A stretch of DNA of 22,577 nucleotides. Source: a virus. Where the stretch lies: positions 1-22,577 of IMG/VR virus record IMGVR_UViG_3300045963_000141, one strand, 5' to 3'. Positions 1 through 8,471 of the stretch are shown here, in pieces (positions within the stretch are counted from its first letter, which is position 1; each line of letters opens with the position of its first letter). Position numbers and translations under genes: made by a program. The notes below the pieces were generated by a model. The model made no database searches, was not told the origin of the DNA, and was given only the letters and a program-made list of their open reading frames with translations.

Positions 1-2939
1 GCCGCGTTCTTGTAGATGTTCGTGAGCCAAGCCCGGAACCGCTGGAACATCGGCTGGATCTCAAGGTTCGGCGCCTTGCCCTCGAGGAGGTAGGACTCGA
101 ACCCGCGGGCCCACTTCTCGTGCGCCTCCCGGAGCTCGGGCGAGATCACGCCGGTGTCACGGTAGGACTGGTTCAGGGCAGACCATTCTTCCGGCGACAT
201 CCCGAACCACTTCGCGATCGCCGCAACGTCGGTCTTGATGCCGTCCATCGCGTTCGGGGCGTCGGCCAGCTTCGTGTAGAGGTCCAGGAAGAAATGCCCG
301 GACTCGTGCAGGAAGGTCGAGAGGTTGGCCGCCCGGGTGATGCGGAGCGATTGCGTCAGCGGGTCATACGACCCGCGTTCGGTCTGGTTAAAACCGTCGC
401 CTACCTCCTCGCCGTTGACGTGTGTGGTCCGCACGATCTTGTCATCGAACACGACCAGATTGCGCGAGCCTTCGCCAGCGTTTCGGCTGTTGCCGTCTAG
501 GTACTTGATGCCTTTGATGCCGGCGTTGTCCAAGGTCGCGCTAGCTTCGCGGCGCATGTCCTCGGCCCCGTTGCCGCCAGCCAGCGCTTTGTAAAGTTCC
601 TCTCCCGGCTTATCGTGAAATAGCGCCAAGTATTTAGGATCATAGCCGGCCGCTTCTAGCGCGCGAGTTACGTGTGGTTGCTCACTCAGCGGCTTGTCCC
701 AGTCCAGGAAGTTGGCGACGTGGTGGTCCGGGATGTCTACGGTGTAGACGGCGCCGCGTATGGCATCGGCAGCCGCTTGCGTTTCAGGCGAGGCATCAAA
801 ATCCCCGGGGGATTTGAACAGCGCGTTAAGCGCTTGTGAGGGATAATCAAAACCGAACCAGTCGTCAGCGGCGAGCGCTTTTATCACCCGCGCCATCTTC
901 GGGGGCGCATCATCGCTTTTTGCCCACTCCAGCGCTTCATCGGTGCCGGCGTCATCTGGCATTTCGTTTCTGAATTGCCGAACCAAATCCCGGTACGTCA
1001 AAGCGCTTTTGTACCCTTCCGCCACGGTAGGGTTTTCCGCAAAATACAACCCGTGCCCGTAGGCTTGCGCGCCTTCGCCCGTGCCAATGTGGTTCAAGCT
1101 GAACCGTTTGAACTCATGCGGCGTGCCGTGGTAAGCCAACTGATCAAACCCACGGTCCCCCACCCCGCCCATGATCGTGGGCCCATGCTCGGCGTAGAGG
1201 GCGGCGGGCTCGACCCCGGCGCGGTGGGCCGCGACCGTGATCCCTTCCCGCATGAATTCCGCGTTCATCTTCGCGACGGCAGGGTGGTACATCCCGGTCT
1301 CGGTCAACTGCCGGTAGATGTCGTCGTAGATGTCCTGCCGCTGCTGCTGGTACGCGTCGTCGGCTTGCTTCTCGCCGGCCAGACTTTCGGCCAGCTGCTG
1401 CATCCGCTCGACCTGGGTCTGGTAGAACGCCTGCGCCTCCTCAAAGGTCTTGCCCTGCGGGTCGGCCTTCAACTGCTGCAGGATGTCGGCGTCGAGCGGG
1501 CCGCCCGCGATGTGTGTCGCGTAGTCGGCGACCGGGATCTGGACATCGCCCTTGGTCTGAAGCGCCTCGGTCATCTGGGCGTCAACGCCTGGCAGGGTCT
1601 GGGCCAGTTGCTCCCGGGTGATGCCTCGGGCGTCCAGGATCTTGGCGAGCGCCTCGCCGTTGACGTAGACGTTCGGAATCTTGCTGTCCTCGGTCACCGT
1701 CTGCAAGAACGCGTGAAACCCTTCGGGGTCGCGCTCGCGGTAGGGCCCGATGGTGGACAGTTGACCCAGGACCGCCAGACTATTGAGGTCGCGCTCGGCC
1801 TGCGCCGCCTGCGCGGCATCGGTGTAGGTTTGCCGGATCGCTTCTTGAACCCGGCGCTCGTGGGCGTCGTTCACCCCGTGCGCGCCGAAGATCGAGCCGG
1901 CCAGCGCCGACAGCATCACGTCCTCGGGGTCGAACTTCTGCTGCATCGTGTCGGGCAGGAAGTCGTTCATGATGGAGCGGTTCGCCTCGCCCTGCACCGC
2001 ACCCACCCCAGCGCCCACGAGCATGCGCGAGAGCAGCGTTCCCGGCGCGGACATAGGCATGATGCCGCCAGCAGTCTGCGTCCCGTACGAGGCTTCTCCG
2101 GCCCGTATGGCCTGCCCCATGTCGCCGGTCTGCGCGTAAACGTCCTTCATGGTGCTGACGGCGGCCGGCAGTGCTGTGGGGGCCATCCCCCGCACGCCAG
2201 CGCCCAGCGTGCCAGCGACAGCGCGCGCGACAGTCGAGGCGGCCGCTTCGGGGGCAGCGCCGCCCAGCGGCATCTTCGACAGCGCATCGACTACCCCGCC
2301 GGCCATGTACAGCGCCTTACCCACGATCCCGGTATCGGGGTCCGGGCTGAAGTCGCCGCCCTGCATCGCCTCGTCGTGAGGCGCTACAAAATTGCGGAAT
2401 ACAAAATCCTGTATGTCGGTCTTGGGCTTGCCGGTCATGAGCCCGGCAGCGGCGTCGATCGGCACGGCCAGCCCACCCAAGCCCAAGCCCAGCGTGCGCG
2501 CCAGCGAGCGGGTGCCGGCGCCGATCGCCCGGAACGGTTCCACCAGCATTTTGCCGACCAGCGGGCTGGCATCGGTCGCATACTCGCTGGCGCTGGCCGG
2601 CATAGAAAAATTGCGAGCGGCCTCCTCGGTGTCTGCCGTCTGCGGCACCGCGTCGTGGATCAGCGCAGCGGTCTGCGGTTTCTGGGTCAGGGTGTCGGCC
2701 AGGACCGGCGCCTTCTGCAGGGCCGCGTTCGCGAGCTCGGCTGCCGCCCGCTGCCGGTAGTCATCCGGGAACGAGGACACGACAGCGGGCGGCACGTTGA
2801 ACTTGCGCGCGAGCGCGTTATCCACGGCCGCTTTGTCGGGCGCGGTCTTCTGGGCGTCGACCACATTCTGGGTCGCGGTCGCGGTCGTGTTCCGCTGCAG
2901 CTGCGCGAAGTTTTGCTCGAGCTCGTCGTCAGAGATCAT
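1..2939 (-). CDS. Large ejected polyvalent virion protein with ART-like and zincin domains (partial, C-terminus off the left edge)
   Basis: The frame stays open from ATG at 2939 to the window edge, giving at least 979 codons. The start overlaps the stop of the upstream gene by one base (TGATG). Residues about 1-130 are polar and Ala/Gln-rich, and about 145-260 hold Gly/Ala-rich hydrophobic stretches. A segment near 465-475 reads GDVQIPVADYATHI, typical of polyvalent proteins. From Y603-H604-G605 through HGLYFAE (629-635) to GEGSRNLVVFDD (822-833) it matches the ADP-ribosyltransferase module of polyvalent proteins. H878-E879-S880-G881-H882 is a zincin HExxH motif, followed by the WARGFESYLLEGKAP stretch common in these zincins. 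Position last in the tail/ejection block suggests a counterpart of the T7 gp16 ejection protein. Family assignment is from recognition; enzymatic activity and ejection are inferred. The ART region is less G+C-rich than its flanks. Confidence 0.85.
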   Translation of the reverse strand, partial: MISDDELEQNFAQLQRNTTATATQNVVDAQKTAPDKAAVDNALARKFNVPPAVVSSFPDDYRQRAAAELANAALQKAPVLADTLTQKPQTAALIHDAVPQTADTEEAARNFSMPASASEYATDASPLVGKMLVEPFRAIGAGTRSLARTLGLGLGGLAVPIDAAAGLMTGKPKTDIQDFVFRNFVAPHDEAMQGGDFSPDPDTGIVGKALYMAGGVVDALSKMPLGGAAPEAAASTVARAVAGTLGAGVRGMAPTALPAAVSTMKDVYAQTGDMGQAIRAGEASYGTQTAGGIMPMSAPGTLLSRMLVGAGVGAVQGEANRSIMNDFLPDTMQQKFDPEDVMLSALAGSIFGAHGVNDAHERRVQEAIRQTYTDAAQAAQAERDLNSLAVLGQLSTIGPYRERDPEGFHAFLQTVTEDSKIPNVYVNGEALAKILDARGITREQLAQTLPGVDAQMTEALQTKGDVQIPVADYATHIAGGPLDADILQQLKADPQGKTFEEAQAFYQTQVERMQQLAESLAGEKQADDAYQQQRQDIYDDIYRQLTETGMYHPAVAKMNAEFMREGITVAAHRAGVEPAALYAEHGPTIMGGVGDRGFDQLAYHGTPHEFKRFSLNHIGTGEGAQAYGHGLYFAENPTVAEGYKSALTYRDLVRQFRNEMPDDAGTDEALEWAKSDDAPPKMARVIKALAADDWFGFDYPSQALNALFKSPGDFDASPETQAAADAIRGAVYTVDIPDHHVANFLDWDKPLSEQPHVTRALEAAGYDPKYLALFHDKPGEELYKALAGGNGAEDMRREASATLDNAGIKGIKYLDGNSRNAGEGSRNLVVFDDKIVRTTHVNGEEVGDGFNQTERGSYDPLTQSLRITRAANLSTFLHESGHFFLDLYTKLADAPNAMDGIKTDVAAIAKWFGMSPEEWSALNQSYRDTGVISPELREAHEKWARGFESYLLEGKAPNLEIQPMFQRFRAWLTNIYKNA

Positions 2940-4708
2940 CAGAAACCCTTGTACATTTTCTGGATGCTGTCCTCGGTCACCGGCATGCCTTTCTTCTGCA
3001 GGAACGAGGTGATCCGGCTGCGGTCAGCCGGCGGGACAACGAACGGCGCCGCGCGTTGATCTGGCGTCATTTGGTAGACAGGCTTGTGGGCCGGACCCCC
3101 GATCTTCATCCCGAACAGGGTGGTCTCGGTCCCGGCCAGGGACTGGTCCTTGATCAGGGCGTGCCCGATACGGGTCAGATCCTCGTCGGCCAGCGGCTTG
3201 CCGGCCTCCTTCTGACGGAGGGCGACTTCGTCGTGGTACGCGGTGAATAGCTGCTCCATCTGGCGCGCGGCCGAAGTGCCGGGCTTTGGGTTCGTGTCGA
3301 ACCCGGCCGCCTCGAGGTCGATCTTCATCCGCTGAATCCCACGAACCGCCATGTCGGTCGGGTCCTCGCGCTTGACCGCGTTGCTCTTGATCTGGCCCTG
3401 CCGCTCGATCAGCGCCTGCAAGTGCGGCTTGGTCAGGCTGCCGCCCACCTTCAGCAGGTTCATGTCCGCGAACGCCTGCCGGTTGTCCGGGTCCGCCGAC
3501 ATCGCGAGCAGCGGGAAGAACGTCGCACTGTCGTCCGTTTTCGCGGTGTCCGGCTGCGCGGCGTTGATGTACCCGGTCAGGGTCGGCCCCAGATTGTTCC
3601 GGGTCATGTAGTCGTAATCAGCCGGCGACATGCTGGACAGTTTGAAGTTGCCCTTCGCCTGCATGATCTGGTTGTAATACTTGCCCAGGAACTGAGTCTC
3701 AGCTTGGCGCTGGGCGTGATCCTGCCGGGTGACGTCGGCAGACAGGTGCTGCAGCGCCACGTCGTAGGTGGTGGCGTCCAGCTTGCCGCCGCGGCGCAAG
3801 TCCTTGAGCGCTTCCTCCTGCGCACCGAAGTCGTTCGGGTGGTCCTTCTGCAGCTGCAGCGCAGTGTCGAGCCCGGCGTCCTTGGAGCTCCCGACCTGGA
3901 CCTGCTCCCCGAGCCGATCGCCAACCGCGACCGGCAGCAGACTGCGCACCGAATCCAGGTACTGTTTCGCGCCGGCGGTCTGGTTGTTGTTGAGCAGGTG
4001 CTGCACAACGGACGCGTCGGCGGTCGCCAACGTGTCGTGGACGTGTTGCTTCAGCGCATCGCCCTCAAGGCCCAGCGTCAGCGGGTCGCTGGCCGAGCTC
4101 GCGACCTCGGCCTCGAGCGCTGCCCGGTTGGCGAAAAAGTACGAGTTGTCGGCGCCCGGCACCGGGTTGTAGGAGACCGCCATCGCTTGCGTGAGCGCGC
4201 TCGCGCGGGCGGCGCTGGAGTCCACCGCGGCGACGTGCTGCTGCTGGGTCTTGTGGTTGGCGATCGCCGACGTCGCCGAGTTCAGGGTCGACGCCATCGG
4301 CCCCTGCAGCATGTTGCGGACGGCGTCGTTTGACGCTCCCTCGAGCAGCTGCTTCTGGGTCTTGCCGAGGGAGTCCAGGGTGTCGCCGGCGGCATCGACC
4401 GCGGCCTGCCCCCGCAGCGCCGAATACCCGGGGGTGTTCGACTGCGGATCACCGTAGAGTGCTGCGGTCGTGGCCTGCACCATCTGGGCGTGCAGGTTCT
4501 TGGCTTCGGTCTCGTTCTGCTGGATCTGCTGCTGGACCGCGATCTGGTTCGCCTCGGCGCCAGCCTGCTGTAGGTTCTGACCGGTTCGGATGGTCTCGCC
4601 CGGGCCCAGGTCCGCGAACGACATCAGCCGGGTCGGCGCCTGCAGCCGGATGTCGGGGACGTTCTGTGGTGTCGCTTGGGGCGTGTCGTAAATCGGAATC
4701 TGTGGCAT
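2939..4708 (-). CDS. Internal virion (ejection) protein, T7 gp15-like by position
   Basis: A 589-residue polar protein rich in Gln, Ala, Asp and Thr, with long predicted helical stretches (for example around residues 40-130 and 270-340) and no signal peptide or membrane span visible. It begins one base after the stop of the small internal virion protein and its own stop overlaps the start of the giant ejected protein by one base, so the three are probably translated as a coupled set. In podoviruses this slot, after the nozzle gene and before the largest internal protein, is filled by the second ejection/core protein (gp15 in T7, which is somewhat longer). Sequence similarity to T7 gp15 cannot be judged by eye; the call rests on order, size and composition. 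Confidence 0.75.
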   Translation of the reverse strand: MPQIPIYDTPQATPQNVPDIRLQAPTRLMSFADLGPGETIRTGQNLQQAGAEANQIAVQQQIQQNETEAKNLHAQMVQATTAALYGDPQSNTPGYSALRGQAAVDAAGDTLDSLGKTQKQLLEGASNDAVRNMLQGPMASTLNSATSAIANHKTQQQHVAAVDSSAARASALTQAMAVSYNPVPGADNSYFFANRAALEAEVASSASDPLTLGLEGDALKQHVHDTLATADASVVQHLLNNNQTAGAKQYLDSVRSLLPVAVGDRLGEQVQVGSSKDAGLDTALQLQKDHPNDFGAQEEALKDLRRGGKLDATTYDVALQHLSADVTRQDHAQRQAETQFLGKYYNQIMQAKGNFKLSSMSPADYDYMTRNNLGPTLTGYINAAQPDTAKTDDSATFFPLLAMSADPDNRQAFADMNLLKVGGSLTKPHLQALIERQGQIKSNAVKREDPTDMAVRGIQRMKIDLEAAGFDTNPKPGTSAARQMEQLFTAYHDEVALRQKEAGKPLADEDLTRIGHALIKDQSLAGTETTLFGMKIGGPAHKPVYQMTPDQRAAPFVVPPADRSRITSFLQKKGMPVTEDSIQKMYKGF

Positions 4709-4709
4709 G

Positions 4710-5246
4710 TCAGCCCCCCGTCGATTTGCGGTATGCGTACCAGGACTTCGCTACCCCGGCAGACCCAGCCAAGAGCGAACCCGCCCCAGCGGTAAACGGA
4801 CTGATCGCGCCGGCCGCGCTCTTTTCGGCGGCCGACTCGGCGTTGTAGTTGTCGGCGTTTACACCGTATCCCCACGCCCGGCGCGCGGCGTTGTCGCGAA
4901 TCGTGAGGGCATCGCGCTCGCCCATGTACTTGGAGCTCGCCAGGATCTCGCTGGCGCTGCCCTGCCCCATGTCCACCCCGCTGGCCGCCAGCGCCGTGCG
5001 CTGGTCGCCCATGAGCGCGGCGGTTTTCATCCGCTGGGCGTTCTCCTGGATCTGGCCTTGCTGGAGCTCCTGCGCTTGCTGGTAGTGCGCGATCAAGGCG
5101 TTGTTCGCCGCCAAGCCGGCCTGGTAGTCGAGGACGCCTTTTTGGGTATTGGCTTGGTTGATCGAGCCGACCAGCGACATCCCGGCGCCGGCGGTCTGCG
5201 CCATCGTGCCGTACTGCGCCAGGGATGCGGTATCTGGGATTGACAT
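4710..5246 (-). CDS. Small internal virion/core protein, T7 gp14-like
   Basis: A 178-residue Ala/Gln/Gly-rich protein. A perfect Shine-Dalgarno, TAGGAGG, lies five bases before the ATG and overlaps the end of the nozzle gene. Residues about 45-80 form a Gln-rich helix, followed by a conserved-looking GDQRTALAASGVDMGQGSASEIL segment, and the C-terminus (about 145-168) is Ala/Gly-rich and hydrophobic. Proteins with this pattern are the first of the three internal virion proteins in T7-type tails and are thought to help form the channel through which DNA enters the cell. Its neighbours, the nozzle upstream and two larger ejection proteins downstream, fit this role. Confidence 0.75.
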   Translation of the reverse strand: MSIPDTASLAQYGTMAQTAGAGMSLVGSINQANTQKGVLDYQAGLAANNALIAHYQQAQELQQGQIQENAQRMKTAALMGDQRTALAASGVDMGQGSASEILASSKYMGERDALTIRDNAARRAWGYGVNADNYNAESAAEKSAAGAISPFTAGAGSLLAGSAGVAKSWYAYRKSTGG

Positions 5247-5247
5247 C

Positions 5248-7476
5248 TCAGCCTCCTACGGCCAGGTCCATTGAGATCAGCGACACGTCGAGCGGCAGCG
5301 GGTCGGTCTGCTGGATGCAGACTTGGCCGCTCTGGCCCCAGGTCGGGGTGAGAATGAGCTCCACCAGATCGCTGATCAGATTCGGGGGCGAACCGTAGGG
5401 CTCGGTCGAACGCAGCCGGTACGGGGTCAGGTGTGTGAAGTCCGGGCCGGCGTAGATTCCGCTCGACCGGTAGACCCGGATGTAAATCTTGTTCACGTTC
5501 TTGAGGACGCCCTGCCCCGCCGCGGGGTCGGTCTGGGTGGTGACCGGCATCGTCTGCAGCTTCGCCACGATCGGCAGCCCGACCGCCACCTTGCTGGCCG
5601 AATGCGGCAGGGTAATACTGCCGCTCGTTACTACCTGCGGCGGTACGACCGCGCCGTCGGCCAGGATGTTGACGGTCTGGCCGTTGAGCCAGGACAGCCC
5701 CGACACCGTCGTCACCGGCGAGCCGAAGGTCTGCTGCGCGCCGCAGTCCACGTAATAGCTGTCGGCCAGCGTGGCGTAGAGGCGGGTGTGCAGCTGCTCG
5801 ATGAACCGGTAGGTCGTGCCGCTCAGAGTCCGGCGCACGACCGCGTATAGGACGTCTTCGTTGTTCTCGGTGATACAGCACACACTCTCAAACCCGTCGG
5901 TCGCGGTGTTGCCGGTGACGTGCTGGTGCCAGGCGGCGATCTGTTGCTCGGGCACGTAGGTCATGCCCAGCAGCTTGCCGGACGAGCTCACGCACCAGAG
6001 CGTCGGGATCGGGCCCTTGCAATACGTCATGTCCACAATGCTGTTGTAGTCGAACAGGTGCGGGGCCAGGATCGCGATGTCGTTGGTCAGGTAGCCATTG
6101 ACCCGAAAGTCGTAGCTCATCTCCCGGATGTGGCCGCCTCGAGCGGCCGCGAAAAGCACGGTGTTCCCGACCACGATCGGCTGCACGTTGTTGGCGCCGA
6201 TATAGCTCTGGGGTCGAACGCTCAGGTTCGACGGGGACAGGCCGCCGGCGCTGGGCGCTGTCACCACGAATTCGCAGCTGGCTGTCAGAAGAATCAGGCT
6301 AGACACCGGCACGATATGCCGGACGGCGCTTGCTTCCCGGGCTGCGATTCGGAACGCGAGCCGGTTGTCGGACAGCGTCGGAATCGTGTAGGTCATGTTG
6401 CTTTCGGTGCCCGACTTCGTCGCCCAAAAATTCTGCGGCAAATTGGTCGTGCCAGCGAAGCATCGGCGCTGCTCGAAGTAGCTCACGGACGCAGGGTAAT
6501 ACCCGGCGCCGGTCGAGAATTTGGAATCTGACAGCGGTGGAGTTTTCGTGCTGTCGGGCGTGATGTTGTTGTCGGTGAACGGACTCGAGGTCGCCTGCCC
6601 GACGTACGCCCAAGTTCCCTGGAACAGACGATAGACGTTGTACCGGATCGACGTGCCAGGGCTGGAATCGGTCCAGGTGACCGTGTTCGTATTGTTCGCG
6701 TAGTTCAGATTGTTGTTGGCGGCCGCTGTCGTGCCGGCGCCGATAACCGGCGACTCCTCGAAGGTGTCGGGCGCTACCGTGGTCACCGCGTACTGAAATG
6801 AGATATTGCCGCCGGCGGGGATGGACGTGACGATGTTCGCGGTCAGGGTGGCCGCAGTGATCGTGTTCGTCGGCGGCGCGAAGGTCACAGTCACCAACTG
6901 CCAGTTTGTGGCGCCCACCCGTCGGAGCTCGCGCGCGGCGTAGCCAGGGTGCACCAGGGTCAGGACGTCGCTGGACTGGACGAAGTGGATGTCGAACAGG
7001 TCCGCCGCCGCGTAGGGGTTCGGGATCTCGTACGTGCCGTCTGATGGCATCGCGTACCAGTAGGTCGCGTTCGGGGGCGCTTGGTTCGTGTTCGCCAGGA
7101 TGCAGTAGTAGTTGACCCCGCCCGACACTGCGAGCGAGCCCTGCACGTAGGCGGTGACGTTCGACCAAGCGGCCGGGCTGCCGGCGCCCAGGGTCGTTCC
7201 TTGGAAGTGGAACCGGAAATAGCCGGCGCCCATCTGGATTGCGAATGCCTGCGCACTGTTGTAGGTGAACGGGATCACCCGGGTCGCGACCGCGATGTTC
7301 TTGACCTGTTGCACGTAGAGCGTGCCGGGGCGGTTGACTGCCGGCCCGTGCGGCAGGATCTGGAAATTCTGGCAGAGCGCCAGCCCTTCCTGGGCCTTGC
7401 TGAGATCGACCCGGCCGAACAACTCGGGCGTGAGCTCGCCGGACGAGAACGACCGATGGAGGGCGCGAGTACCCAT
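5248..7476 (-). CDS. Tail nozzle protein (tail tubular protein B-like, T7 gp12 family)
   Basis: This 742-residue protein opens with the nozzle signature SGELTPELFGRVDLSKAQEG (residues 12-31), followed by LPHGPAVNRPGT (41-52). It would form the distal end of the short tail, below the adaptor protein encoded just upstream, with which it shares a one-base TGATG overlap. Two inserted regions stand out. Residues about 104-141 (AWSNVTAYVQG ... YWYAM) look like a small carbohydrate-binding module of the ChtBD3/CBM5 type. Residues about 207-314 look like a fibronectin type III domain ending YNVYRLFQGTWAYVGQA...FTDNNITP. The remainder resembles the beta-rich nozzle core, and the C-terminus (LISMDLAVGG) fits the family. 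The core assignment is firm; the insert identities are by eye. Confidence 0.88.
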   Translation of the reverse strand: MGTRALHRSFSSGELTPELFGRVDLSKAQEGLALCQNFQILPHGPAVNRPGTLYVQQVKNIAVATRVIPFTYNSAQAFAIQMGAGYFRFHFQGTTLGAGSPAAWSNVTAYVQGSLAVSGGVNYYCILANTNQAPPNATYWYAMPSDGTYEIPNPYAAADLFDIHFVQSSDVLTLVHPGYAARELRRVGATNWQLVTVTFAPPTNTITAATLTANIVTSIPAGGNISFQYAVTTVAPDTFEESPVIGAGTTAAANNNLNYANNTNTVTWTDSSPGTSIRYNVYRLFQGTWAYVGQATSSPFTDNNITPDSTKTPPLSDSKFSTGAGYYPASVSYFEQRRCFAGTTNLPQNFWATKSGTESNMTYTIPTLSDNRLAFRIAAREASAVRHIVPVSSLILLTASCEFVVTAPSAGGLSPSNLSVRPQSYIGANNVQPIVVGNTVLFAAARGGHIREMSYDFRVNGYLTNDIAILAPHLFDYNSIVDMTYCKGPIPTLWCVSSSGKLLGMTYVPEQQIAAWHQHVTGNTATDGFESVCCITENNEDVLYAVVRRTLSGTTYRFIEQLHTRLYATLADSYYVDCGAQQTFGSPVTTVSGLSWLNGQTVNILADGAVVPPQVVTSGSITLPHSASKVAVGLPIVAKLQTMPVTTQTDPAAGQGVLKNVNKIYIRVYRSSGIYAGPDFTHLTPYRLRSTEPYGSPPNLISDLVELILTPTWGQSGQVCIQQTDPLPLDVSLISMDLAVGG

Positions 7477-8147
7477 CAGCGGTTCTGCACCAGCGACGAC
7501 AACGGCGTCGGCACGACGCGGCGCTGGTTTGAATCAGACTCGACTGCCTTTTCCTTCATCAGCATGAAGGCTTTCAGCATGTCTTGTGCGGCCTGCCGCC
7601 CTTCCCCACCCTTGATCAGCGGGCCGGCCAGTTTGGACGCGACGTAGTACGCAAGCGTATCGGTGAACAGCGGCGGGAACTTGGTGGTGTCGGTCACCGC
7701 TTGGGTGTAGCGCAGGACCGCGTCTTGCTGGTTCGTGAGGATCAGATCGTTGCCGTTGGCGTCGATCTCGACCTGGAACTCCTTCGCCTGCGGCGCGGCC
7801 GCGCCGGCGGGGATTGAGTAGGGAGACCACGCGTACTGCTGGGTGCTGAAGGTATACTCGCTGGCCGCGGCTGGGTCCAGCACCTCAAGGTAGTTCAGCA
7901 CGTTCGACGGGGCGTTGTAAGCGTAGGCCCAAGTCGTGCTTGGGTTCGCCGCGGCGTAGGCCAGCGTGACGCGGGTGGTGCTGAACCCCCATGCGTGCAT
8001 CTCGAGGAGCGCATCGCGGGCGATCGGGTAGAACCTGGCGCAGTGGGACGCCTGCGCCGACGAGTCCGGCGGGCTGATGCTGGAGACCGCGGCGACGTCG
8101 CCCAGATAGCCCAGCGCCAGGTTACAAATATCGACGTCGGATGCCAT
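7476..8147 (-). CDS. Tail tube/adaptor protein (tail tubular protein A-like, T7 gp11 family)
   Basis: A 223-residue protein beginning DVDICNLALGYLGD (residues 4-17), the usual opening of tail tubular protein A, with HCARFYPIARDALLEMHAWGFSTTRVTLA around 35-63, also typical of the family. It forms the ring between connector and nozzle. The ATG at 8147 follows an AGGGGA ribosome site, and it is the first gene downstream of a strong terminator. It therefore needs either read-through or a promoter hidden near 8150-8210; no convincing promoter is visible there. The C-terminus ends SSLVQNR and overlaps the nozzle start by one base. Length matches the family (about 200 residues). Confidence 0.9.
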   Translation of the reverse strand: MASDVDICNLALGYLGDVAAVSSISPPDSSAQASHCARFYPIARDALLEMHAWGFSTTRVTLAYAAANPSTTWAYAYNAPSNVLNYLEVLDPAAASEYTFSTQQYAWSPYSIPAGAAAPQAKEFQVEIDANGNDLILTNQQDAVLRYTQAVTDTTKFPPLFTDTLAYYVASKLAGPLIKGGEGRQAAQDMLKAFMLMKEKAVESDSNQRRVVPTPLSSLVQNR

Positions 8148-8160
8148 TCCAATCCCCTAG

Positions 8161-8185
8161 AAAAAACGGGGGCACAAGGCCCCCG
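8161..8185 (-). terminator. Rho-independent terminator after the capsid block
   Basis: On the minus strand the sequence forms a perfect 7-bp stem, CGGGGGC (8185-8179) pairing with GCCCCCG (8173-8167), with a five-base loop, followed directly by six T (8166-8161). It lies 27 bases after the stop of the 81-residue gene and just before the ribosome site of the tail adaptor gene. There is no T run on the other side, so it acts only on leftward transcripts. It may be a partial terminator that lowers tail/ejection transcript relative to capsid transcript. Confidence 0.9.
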
Positions 8186-8212
8186 CGAGGTACTACCTTC
8201 GGAGGAGAAGGT

Positions 8213-8458
8213 TCAGATCAGGCCTGCCTGCGGCACCGCATTCCCGGGATCGCCGGTCTGCGCCGCCGCTTGCTGGCGCGCCACTTGGTCAGCTTTCAAG
8301 GCAACCGCGTCGGCGGCAGCGGCGTCCGCTTCGGCTTGGGCGGCATCGTCCAGCGGCGTCAAGTTCGGGCCGGGGATACCTTCGTATTCGATGACCTCCC
8401 CTTCCTCCCGGATCGCGTTGCCGACGAACGATTTGCTGTTGACTGTGTAGCGCGCCAT
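8213..8458 (-). CDS. Small conserved phage protein between cement protein and tail adaptor
   Basis: An 81-residue protein with a good AAGGAGA ribosome site before ATG 8458. The N-terminal 35 residues (RYTVNSKSFVGNAIREEGEVIEYEGIPGPNL) look like a small beta domain, as in short phage proteins that accompany the capsid genes. The rest is an Ala/Asp/Gln-rich helix ending in a Gly/Pro-rich tail. It is the last gene before the terminator. The function is not known; a minor capsid or head-completion role is only a guess from position. Confidence 0.75.
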   Translation of the reverse strand: MARYTVNSKSFVGNAIREEGEVIEYEGIPGPNLTPLDDAAQAEADAAAADAVALKADQVARQQAAAQTGDPGNAVPQAGLI

Positions 8459-8471
8459 GTTTCAAGTCTCC

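Noticed and set aside
975-3059. A 694-codon open frame on the plus strand
   Set aside because: It is antisense to the ejected protein gene, with an Arg/Val/Gly/His-rich composition typical of the shadow frame of GC-rich coding DNA and no recognisable domain.
3422-4333. A 303-codon plus-strand open frame
   Set aside because: Shadow of the gp15-like gene; very Arg/Val/Leu-rich with no motif.
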